From: Candidatus Woesearchaeota archaeon
GTDB lineage: Archaea; Nanobdellota; Nanobdellia; Woesearchaeales; UBA119
Assembly (NCBI GenBank): GCA_030156615.1
Contig: JASGME010000009.1
Location: forward strand, 1-40,409
Direction: 5' to 3'
DNA length: 40,409 nucleotides
Under the pieces are notes generated by a model. The model made no database searches, was not told the origin of the DNA, and was given only the letters and a program-made list of their open reading frames with translations. This document shows, piece by piece, positions 15,568 to 21,791 of the stretch. Numbering within the stretch: the first letter of the stretch is position 1; each line of letters starts with the position of its first letter. The translations under genes and the position numbers were made by a program.

Positions 15568-16548
15568 ATGGGAGAAGGGAGAAATTTTGGAAGCATTTTG
15601 ATAACCCCGGGATGCTCTAACAATTGTGTCTTTTGTAAGATTAAAGCATATCCTGATAAAAAAGATCTAACCAAAGAAGATGAGAAGCAGTTATTGATAG
15701 ATTCAATGTTTTTTATTAAAAAAGGCTACAAAACTATTGACATTTCTGGTTCTGAACCTTTGAGGTATTCTAAGATTATTCCTTATTTTAAATGGATAAC
15801 TCAGTTCTTTAAAGAAGTAAATCTCCTTGATCCTTGCAATAGACTTGTCGATGAAGAGTTCTGCAAAGAAGTTCTATCATGCGGGATATCAAGAATACTC
15901 CTTCCAATATATGGAAGCAAGCCAGAGATTCATAATGCTTGTGTTGGCAACCCCGAGGCTTTTGATAATATAACTAAAGCTCTTTCAAACATAAAAAAAT
16001 ACAACAAAAATGTTAAAATAGAGATTACAACGATGATATTAAAACAAAACTATTTTGACATCGCAGAATTGGCAAGATTTATAGATAAAGCAGGATTTCA
16101 TTTGGACAAAATAACTATTCCGCACTGTCATGCAGATAATAAAGCCATAAACTATGATGAATTCGTTGCTGACTTTGATAAAGTAAGAAATGCATTACTA
16201 AGCGTAGATAAGGAACTGTCAAATATATTCTTAGATCATATTCCTGCATGCATATTAAAGCCAGAAGAGATTCAAAATATGCAATATTCATTTTTTAATG
16301 AATACTATTTATATAAACTTTCTGAGAAAAACAAAGAAACTCCAAAAGTCGAGGAGATTGTAAAGGATTATAGAGGACAACACCAAACTAAATACTGTAA
16401 AGAATGTTATCTTTTTAAAGAAGGAATTTGTGGTGGAATATACAAAGGACATTATGAGAGAAATCTTAATTATCATTTTCATCCTTTTACAAAAGAAGGT
16501 TATTTAAAAAATAAAGAAAAGATTGTCTTTCTAAAGGTAAATAAATAA
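15568..16548 (+). CDS. Radical SAM protein with C-terminal Cys cluster
   Basis: 326 residues. The radical SAM cluster is CSNNCVFC (C16, C20, C23), followed by SGSEPL (60-65) as the GGE-like SAM motif. C-terminal cysteines C228, C277, C280 and C288 (PACIL, YCKECYLFKEGICGG) could ligate an auxiliary Fe-S cluster as in SPASM/twitch enzymes. His-rich NYHFHPF is near the end. TATA ATATTTAAAAAAC (15535-15547) is about 27 nt before the ATG, so the mRNA is probably leaderless. The substrate is not identifiable and no partner peptide gene is obvious. The stop codon directly abuts the 3' end of tRNA-Gln on the other strand. Confidence 0.8.
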   Translation: MGEGRNFGSILITPGCSNNCVFCKIKAYPDKKDLTKEDEKQLLIDSMFFIKKGYKTIDISGSEPLRYSKIIPYFKWITQFFKEVNLLDPCNRLVDEEFCKEVLSCGISRILLPIYGSKPEIHNACVGNPEAFDNITKALSNIKKYNKNVKIEITTMILKQNYFDIAELARFIDKAGFHLDKITIPHCHADNKAINYDEFVADFDKVRNALLSVDKELSNIFLDHIPACILKPEEIQNMQYSFFNEYYLYKLSEKNKETPKVEEIVKDYRGQHQTKYCKECYLFKEGICGGIYKGHYERNLNYHFHPFTKEGYLKNKEKIVFLKVNK

Positions 16549-16621
16549 TAGCCCCGAGCGGATTCGAACCGCTGTCTCAGGCTCCAAAGGCCTGAATGAT
16601 TGGCCTCTACACTACGGGGCT
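16549..16621 (-). tRNA. tRNA-Gln (anticodon UUG)
   Basis: A complete 73-nt cloverleaf on minus. Acceptor AGCCCCG pairs with CGGGGCT, the anticodon stem CAGGC/GCCTG encloses CTTTGGA (anticodon UUG), and the T arm AGCGG-TTCGAAT-CCGCT is intact. The discriminator is A, CCA is not encoded and there is no intron. A TATA-like GGTTTAAAAAGA about 30 nt upstream gives it a separate promoter. It is convergent with the radical SAM gene with no spacer. Confidence 0.97.
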
Positions 16622-16739
16622 AATGTCTGCTGAAGAAATAATTGTTCTTTTTAAACCTTTTTGCTTTCATCATTATCACCGATAAGAAACGAACTACTCA
16701 CAATACTTAAAAAACAAAACAGATGATTTAGATTTAAGT

Positions 16740-16856
16740 ATGGCGTCTCATACAAATTCTAGTCCTATCATATCAAAAGAAATATTGCACTCATTACAAC
16801 GAATCAAACAAAAGCGTAGAAGAATGCTAAGCAAGGCCGATTATAATAAAGAATAA
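16740..16856 (+). CDS. 38-residue basic peptide (unrecognised)
   Basis: A short frame, MASHTNSSPIISKEILHSLQ and then a basic IKQKRRRMLSK segment, ending at TAA. The C-terminal half would form a positively charged amphipathic helix. ACTTAAAAAAC (16705-16715), 30 nt before the ATG, matches the TATA-to-start spacing of leaderless genes here. It ends 1 bp before the stop of the convergent acetyltransferase gene. No family is recognised. Confidence 0.35.
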   Translation: MASHTNSSPIISKEILHSLQRIKQKRRRMLSKADYNKE

Positions 16857-16857
16857 A

Positions 16858-17277
16858 CTAAAACCTCAGGCTCATTCTATATTTGTCAATATTAAAACCC
16901 CATTTTTTATAAATTGCTAACGCTGGATTATCTGGATTAACATCTATCCTGCATATGCAGATGCCTTTAGATTTGAGAAATTCAATAAAACGATCTTTTA
17001 ATCTTGTTGATATGCCTCTGTGTCGAAATGGTTTAGAAACAAAGATTTCTTCGATATACCCTGTTGTTTCATATAAGTTTTTCTCTATAATCCCAGTCAG
17101 ATATCCAACAATTTTAGAGTCTGATTCTGCTATAACTATAATCCCTTTCCCAAGATAATTACTTAGTTCACAGGATATAAAGGAATTAGATTTTGAAATA
17201 CCGTATTCTTCGTTAAACTCTTTTTTTATTGAAATGAGCGATTTCAAATCAGAGTTAGTAGCGAGTCTTATTTCCAT
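16858..17277 (-). CDS. GNAT family N-acetyltransferase
   Basis: A 139-residue acetyl-CoA-dependent acyltransferase. The order IRLATNSDLKSL, IVIAESDSKIVGYLTG, GYIEEIFVSKPFRHRGISTRL and NPALAIYKKWGF covers GNAT motifs C-D-A-B, with RHRGIS as the Q/RxxGxG/A acetyl-CoA loop. ATG 17277 is chosen over two upstream ATGs because a TATA-like TTTTATATAATC on minus is centred about 25 nt away. The substrate is unknown; similarity to RimI-like enzymes is general only. Confidence 0.85.
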   Translation of the reverse strand: MEIRLATNSDLKSLISIKKEFNEEYGISKSNSFISCELSNYLGKGIIVIAESDSKIVGYLTGIIEKNLYETTGYIEEIFVSKPFRHRGISTRLKDRFIEFLKSKGICICRIDVNPDNPALAIYKKWGFNIDKYRMSLRF

Positions 17278-17311
17278 AATCATCATAATATAACAGATTA
17301 TATAAAAGTTG

Positions 17312-17830
17312 TTAAAAAGACTTAGTTATCTTATTTTCAAAATCACGAAGTTTTTGTTTTTCTAGGAAAGGACATTTATCAGAAGGATAATTTAGGAATT
17401 CCTGCAAAGCTTCTTCTCGTCTTGAAGAAAGATATACATTCTCTAAAGACTTATTTTTTACATTATCATATATTTGCCCATCAAAGAAAAGACAGCACTT
17501 CACATCTCCATTAGGCATAACAGTTAAAGTATTATCCCAACAAGCTCTTCCTTTATTATATAGTCGATAAACCAAATCTGTTGATGCTTCTTCCATCCTT
17601 TTCTTCGCTCCCGGAACAAGAATATGATCCAAGATTACAGAAATACCATATTTGTCAGATTCTTGTTTTAACCTCTTAAGCAAACCGCTCTCCTTAGCGC
17701 TTTGCCATAACTTCTTAGTATATTGAATGTCCTCTTCTTTACCAGAAAACCTTCCAGATGGTCTCAGCATAACCAAACTCCAGTGTTTTCCACCATATTT
17801 TGATATGAACTTAACAGAATAACAAACTTT
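17312..17830 (-). pseudogene. 5'-truncated radical SAM/SPASM remnant
   Basis: The minus frame is open from a TAA at 17831-17833 to a stop at 17312, but no ATG start fits the homology. Residues such as SKYGGKHWSLVMLRPSGRF already look like the middle of a radical SAM barrel. The C-terminal part has a SPASM-like pattern: CWDNTLTVMPNGDVKCC, then SLENVYLSSRREE and CPF. The CxxxCxxC-bearing N-terminal half is missing. The break falls exactly in the promoter of the 5S rRNA gene. A TTG at 17776 or ATG at 17770 could start a shorter product. I favour a decayed gene; the alternative is a stand-alone SPASM-like domain protein. Confidence 0.6.
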
Positions 17831-17838
17831 TTAAATAA
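17827..17838 (+). promoter_or_regulatory. TATA box of the 5S rRNA gene
   Basis: CTTTTTAAATAA is centred 26 nt before the predicted 5' end of the 5S rRNA, showing that the gene is transcribed independently of any 16S-23S operon. Confidence 0.65.
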
Positions 17839-17858
17839 AGCAGTATTCTCCCTTCCTA

Positions 17859-17965
17859 GGACGGCCATAGCGGTAGGGCAATACCCGATCCCTTTTCGAA
17901 CTCGGAAGTCAAGCCTACCTGCGTTTGGAGATACTGGCTTTTGCCGGGAATACCTTTCGCCGTCC
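17859..17965 (+). rRNA. rrf: 5S ribosomal RNA (short form)
   Basis: The sequence begins GGACGGCCATAGCGG and ends CTTTCGCCGTCC, closing helix I (GGACGG/CCGTCC). The diagnostic core ACCCGATCCC, GAACTCGGAAGTCAAGCC and GATACTGG are all present. At about 107 nt it is shorter than the usual 115-125. The deficit is in helix IV/loop D, reduced to a CTGGC-TTTT-GCCGG hairpin. No 16S, 23S or tRNA adjoins it, so it is a stand-alone gene. T-rich sequence follows at 17972-17976. Confidence 0.93.
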
Positions 17966-17991
17966 ACATAGTTTTTCTAAAATTAATTTAA

Positions 17992-18534
17992 TCAATAGTA
18001 AAAATCTTCAACTGGTGATTCGTTTGTATTAATTTCATATTCTGATATTGCTCTTGCAGAGAGTGCCACGAATTCCTCTTTTGAGATTGGAATTCCGGAA
18101 AGGCTTATTGCTTTTGCAAGCCTAAAGCCCCATTCCCTAAATTGTTCTCCATTGTATTTCATTGAAAAGAGATTAGTCAATGTAAAATCACAGATAAAGC
18201 CATTGTTTATCTCAAGAACAGATTTCCTTCCTTTTGCCCTAACTGTTTTGTTTTTAACTATTAAGGAATCCCTGACAAAAGAATTCCCTTTTTTTTCAAA
18301 ACCTAAGGCTTTTAAGCATCTTTCAAGAAGAATATACAATCCTTTTTTGAATTCATTGTTGGTTAATTGATCAGCTAACTCTTCATTAAAAACACTATCT
18401 AAATCAAGATTTGTTAATTTGAAAACCCTGCCCAAGTATGCCTTGTTTCTTTGATTAGTCTTTCCATGACTCCAGTTATTCTCAACAAGATAGGCATAAT
18501 TATAGTTTCCTATCTTCTTAACTCTTATAAACAT
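17992..18534 (-). CDS. Uncharacterised protein with transposase-like N-terminus
   Basis: 180 residues. The N-terminus FIRVKKIGNYNYAYLVENNW followed by QRNKAYLGRV resembles the first beta-rich segment of IS4/IS1634-type transposases, but the rest shows no DDE-type catalytic acidic triad and is too short. The C-terminal half is helical (FREWGFRLAKAISLSGIPISKEEFVALSARAISEYE). Similar short proteins occur in archaea without known function. ATG 18534 is preceded by AAAGGAAA. I do not assign a role; a domesticated or truncated transposon-derived protein is one possibility. Confidence 0.6.
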   Translation of the reverse strand: MFIRVKKIGNYNYAYLVENNWSHGKTNQRNKAYLGRVFKLTNLDLDSVFNEELADQLTNNEFKKGLYILLERCLKALGFEKKGNSFVRDSLIVKNKTVRAKGRKSVLEINNGFICDFTLTNLFSMKYNGEQFREWGFRLAKAISLSGIPISKEEFVALSARAISEYEINTNESPVEDFYY

Positions 18535-18891
18535 AACAAAACAAAGATTTCCTTTCTTTTAATTGTTTTGGATTTTAAATTTGCTTTAACGAGTTCAAAA
18601 TAGAGGGAAAAAGCAATAAAATAAGCAAGAACAGTAGTTGGCAAAGTTGATGGCTCTATAAACTAGATTTCAGGGTCAATTTAAGTTTTTATAAGTCGTC
18701 ATTCTCCAAATCAGATTTTAATCGTTCATTGAGAAATAGATATCTTTTTGATAATTTTCTTTTGAACTCTTAAGGTTTTTTTTGATAAACTTAAAATCTT
18801 GACTAACACAAGGTTTATATATAAAAGTCCTATATGAGTCGTTAGGCCAAATCGCTGGGTCGCTGGGATTTAAACTAGAGACGAGTAAAAT
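18535..18891 (+). promoter_or_regulatory. Gene-free stretch with promoter and GTTAGGC core-like site
   Basis: The left two thirds is AT-rich with no coding signal that I see. Near the right end, TTTATATATAAA (about 18814-18825) is a strong TATA element predicting initiation around 18841-18848. GACTAAC (18801-18807) and GTTAGGC (18841-18847) form an inverted CTAAC/GTTAG pair flanking it. GTTAGGC matches the integron core consensus GTTRRRY. A TCGCTGGG direct repeat (about 18853-18869) follows before the next ATG. Confidence 0.4.
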
Positions 18892-19524
18892 ATGATAACT
18901 AACGAAGAATTTGCCAAAGCAACAAAAGAATTTGATAATATTGAAAAAAGAGGTAGTTTCTACAATATGGCCATTGATCTTATTGAGAAAGATTTTGAGA
19001 TCGAGGCTTATTTTCTAATTCTTGCCACTTGGAATTTTGCTCGTTTTAGATATGCTGTAAACAATTTTGATATCAATGGATTTAAAGAAAAAATCAAAGA
19101 ACTTAATCCTTATTTTGACAAAGTGAAAGACAAAGATTTTAGAACTATAAATTTTGATGAGTATAAAGACAATATAAAAAAGATATTTACAACCCTATCT
19201 TCAATTAAAGGGGTTGAATACACTGGGACATCAAAAATAATGCATCTTAGAAACAGGTCTGTTTTTGTTATGTGGGATGGGTATATTAAAGGAGAGAAGC
19301 CAAAGAGATATTACAACGAGCTTGAAATTGTGAAAAGTGGATTCTGGAAATATAAGAGATATAAGAATGATCCTGAAAATTATTTTCAATTCCTTAAGGA
19401 TATGCAGGAAAGGTTTAAAGACATAATTTTTCAGAGTAATGAAAAAACCTTTGCTAAAGCAATAGATGAATTCAATTATGTTAAGATAACTCTTCCGATC
19501 CAAGACATGGAAAAAAAAGAATAA
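18892..19524 (+). CDS. Uncharacterised 210-residue protein (first cassette-like gene)
   Basis: No family is recognised with confidence. The protein is mostly helical, with no signal peptide or membrane segment. The most distinctive block is TGTSKIMHLRNRSVFVMWDGYI (about 110-131 in two parts), a pattern of small-K-x-hydrophobic-His-Leu ... FVMWD that recalls uncharacterised helix-hairpin-helix/DNA-glycosylase-like proteins. The residues around Lys and Asp would be candidates for an active site. A TATA box lies about 70 nt upstream, leaving a leader of about 45 nt. It is followed by a palindromic non-coding element and then the 567-residue defence-like gene on the same strand. Confidence 0.65.
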   Translation: MITNEEFAKATKEFDNIEKRGSFYNMAIDLIEKDFEIEAYFLILATWNFARFRYAVNNFDINGFKEKIKELNPYFDKVKDKDFRTINFDEYKDNIKKIFTTLSSIKGVEYTGTSKIMHLRNRSVFVMWDGYIKGEKPKRYYNELEIVKSGFWKYKRYKNDPENYFQFLKDMQERFKDIIFQSNEKTFAKAIDEFNYVKITLPIQDMEKKE

Positions 19525-19553
19525 GAGGTGAGAAATTCACAATCTTTATTCAC

Positions 19554-19703
19554 AAGGTCATAGCACTTTCCAGCGGCTCTTCGGTCTCTATCGCTCTCTC
19601 GTCCTTTATAAAGCTCGGAATGTATAAAGCAGACATATGGTTCGGGCTTACACCATCCAAAAATTTCGGCTTTGCAAAAACTTTATTTCATGCTATGAAC
19701 CTT
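19554..19703. repeat. Large imperfect inverted repeat between the two cassette-like genes
   Basis: AAGGTCATAGCA (19554-19565) and TGCTATGAACCTT (19691-19703) are reverse complements apart from one extra base, bounding a 150-bp non-coding element. The interior contains a duplicated TATAAAG, an ATGGT...ACCAT hairpin and a segment GGGCTTACACCATCC...TTCGGC that loosely resembles the interior of the element at 21466. The canonical RYYYAAC/GTTRRRY core is not seen, so an attC call is weak. Confidence 0.4.
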
Positions 19704-19737
19704 ATCTGTAATTGAGATGCTAAAAGAGGCTGGATAA

Positions 19738-21441
19738 ATGATACCATCAAATATTGAGAGGGAACACATTATTAAGGCCATACGGGAAATTGATTCAAAT
19801 GAAATTCCTCTTGGCAGGGAATCAAAGAAATTTTGCTTGATCTTTGAAGAAAAGCGATATCCGCCAAAATATGTGTTATCGTTAGCTAACAGATTTGCTA
19901 ATAATAAGGAACTCAATCCGTCTAAGTTTAGTGGTGGTCAGGAAACAAATAATTTTTTAAAGAGATTGGGGTTTGATATCGAGGAAACTCCCTCATCGGG
20001 TACATTTGTTAAGTCAATTTCTTCTCAAAGGAAATCCTGTGAAACAACACAAAAAAGACACAATGAAAGATGTCCAGAGTGCAAAAATACTATTAAAAGA
20101 ATGTTAAAGAAGATTTATGGCGATGTAGAGATCAATTATAAATTTGAAGTGAGTACAAATGTTGAGGATTATAAGGATTTTTCATTTTATCAAAAACTCA
20201 AAGAAATTCTTTTAGAACTCCAGAAGTACAGAGGGCATACAGATTTTGTAAGAGCTCGGAACCTTCCTCGCTGTGATTTTTTCGTTCCAAATCCCGGCTT
20301 CATCGTAGAGTTTGACGAATCCCAGCATTTTACAGAACCGAGAAAAATATCACTGCAAAAATATCCAAAGAATCTTAAATTAGGCTTTTCACTTAGGAAA
20401 TGGACTGCTCTTTGCGAAAAAATCAATGCAAAGGATAATTATCCGCCTTTCAGGGATGAACAGCGAGCGTGGTATGACACTTTGAGGGATTTCCTGCCAG
20501 AAATCAAATGCTTGAAACCCACAGTAAGACTTTACTCCAAGGAAATGCAATGGTGTAGTTTAAACCCAGAAAATCCACGGGATATAGAAAAGTTTAGAAA
20601 ACTTATCGAAAATAGACTAGGAAGATTAAGTAATTGGGTTGCGACAGTAGTTCTTCGATCGAATGGAGAATATTCCAATGAGGATCGGCTTGAGGTTTTA
20701 TCTCAGGTCGTGGACTTGATTGCAAAGAAAACGGATGGCGATGGTGTGATTTTATTCCCAGGTGGGTGGTTTAGTGCAGATAAAAAAGGGGCGAGAAGTC
20801 TGTATAAATTGGTAGAGAAGCAAGTAAGAACTATTCTTAGTAAAAAAGATAGAATTATGATTGCTTGCTTGGGGATTGACGGAAGAAAAACAAGCGAGTG
20901 GGCAAAGGACCAGATCGGAGCGGCAATAAGCAGAGAAGGTATCATAGCCTTAGGACGAAAATTCCATCCAACGCTTAATGAAAAAGAGAATGTTAACCTT
21001 GCGAGTGACCACTTAGAGAAAGAGAAAGACAAGTCCAGGGTATTTAAATTTGGCGGAAGGAAATACTTTATTTGTGTTTGTTACGATATTTTTGGAATAA
21101 AGCAAAAGCGAATACCTAATTTTGGAATAGATGTTGTCCTGGATCTCGTTCACGGTTTTCATCCGAAAGGTAAAGGTCCGTCTGGTGCCCCAAATTTTGC
21201 TAGACACGGATTTGCTGGAGTCTCAACTCAATGGAAATGCCCTGTTTTTGGTGCTGCGGTCTTCTTTAACCGCGAAATCCCTGAGCGTTGGCCGTCAGGT
21301 GTTTATTGGGATGGAGGAAAGACTCGTAACTCCGAGTGCACCTATGAGAATATAAGTCTAAAACCAGTTGAAGATAATATGCCACTCAAAGTATCGGAAG
21401 GTGTTGCCTCAGTAAGAATCTATAATCTTGACGTGATATAA
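19738..21441 (+). CDS. Candidate defence protein: ScoMcrA-like head, nuclease-like and nitrilase-like domains
   Basis: 567 residues, apparently three parts. Residues about 7-83 resemble the N-terminal head domain of ScoMcrA-type modification-dependent restriction enzymes (RYPPKYVLSLA, KFSGGQETNNFLKRLGF). Residues about 100-255 include a CPEC knuckle (112-115) and a PD-(D/E)XK- or Vsr-like acidic pattern (D180, then VEFDESQH with E191, D193, E194). Residues about 298-565 resemble a carbon-nitrogen hydrolase fold: GVILFPGGW (336-344), RKFHP (407-411) and FICVCYDIF (444-452), aligning Lys408 and Cys448 with the nitrilase triad; the Glu position appears replaced by Gly. SD-like GAGG is 8 nt before the ATG. 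CGN arginine codons are more common than in neighbouring genes. Likely horizontally acquired; the defence role is inference. Confidence 0.6.
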   Translation: MIPSNIEREHIIKAIREIDSNEIPLGRESKKFCLIFEEKRYPPKYVLSLANRFANNKELNPSKFSGGQETNNFLKRLGFDIEETPSSGTFVKSISSQRKSCETTQKRHNERCPECKNTIKRMLKKIYGDVEINYKFEVSTNVEDYKDFSFYQKLKEILLELQKYRGHTDFVRARNLPRCDFFVPNPGFIVEFDESQHFTEPRKISLQKYPKNLKLGFSLRKWTALCEKINAKDNYPPFRDEQRAWYDTLRDFLPEIKCLKPTVRLYSKEMQWCSLNPENPRDIEKFRKLIENRLGRLSNWVATVVLRSNGEYSNEDRLEVLSQVVDLIAKKTDGDGVILFPGGWFSADKKGARSLYKLVEKQVRTILSKKDRIMIACLGIDGRKTSEWAKDQIGAAISREGIIALGRKFHPTLNEKENVNLASDHLEKEKDKSRVFKFGGRKYFICVCYDIFGIKQKRIPNFGIDVVLDLVHGFHPKGKGPSGAPNFARHGFAGVSTQWKCPVFGAAVFFNREIPERWPSGVYWDGGKTRNSECTYENISLKPVEDNMPLKVSEGVASVRIYNLDVI

Positions 21442-21465
21442 AAATGCTACAAACATCACAACAGC

Positions 21466-21554
21466 AGATAACACAGCATATACGCTTTGGGCTGACGCCC
21501 TTGCCCTTCAGGACATTGCCTTCGGCAACGTCGTATATGCTAGAGCCGTTCAAC
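21466..21554 (+). repeat. attC-like palindromic element
   Basis: A perfect 10-bp inverted repeat, AGCATATACG (21475-21484) and CGTATATGCT (21532-21541), is flanked by an AGATAAC-type left box ending at 21472 and GTTCAAC (21548-21554) on the right, giving the AAC...GTT framing of integron attC sites. Between the arms sit two hairpins, GGGCTGACGCCC and TTGCCTTCGGCAA. It begins about 25 bp after the stop of the 567-residue gene, the usual place for attC in a cassette. Core boxes deviate from RYYYAAC/GTTRRRY, and no integrase is in view. Confidence 0.5.
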
Positions 21555-21776
21555 TCAGGTTTCTGAGAGTTAAAATATACAATCTTACTCCAAATATATT
21601 TGCTGGGATAAAAATTCTTATTTTTAACCGACTTTGTGAGAAATTTTATAAAAAATTTATATTATTGCTAATTCATGAGATTTTTTTATTACCTAATTAA
21701 TCTGATTTTCAAATAGCTTTATCAATGTTGTCAGATAAGCAATAATGAGAAAAGTATAAAAAGAGAAAGATTACTA
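21553..21776 (+). promoter_or_regulatory. Hairpin and promoter region before the nucleotidyltransferase
   Basis: A CTCAG-GTTT-CTGAG hairpin (about 21553-21566) directly follows the attC-like element. The rest is AT-rich without genes. AAAGTATAAAAAG (about 21750-21762) is the best TATA candidate for the downstream gene, about 36 nt before ATG 21792. Confidence 0.4.
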
Positions 21777-21791
21777 TTGAGTAGTTGTAAA

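Noticed and set aside
17764-17967. 67-codon minus-strand frame
   Set aside because: It lies across the 5S rRNA gene, which is on plus, and has no protein-like features.
20190-21207. Several antisense frames in the 567-residue gene
   Set aside because: They overlap one another and the long coherent plus frame; no promoter or SD supports them.
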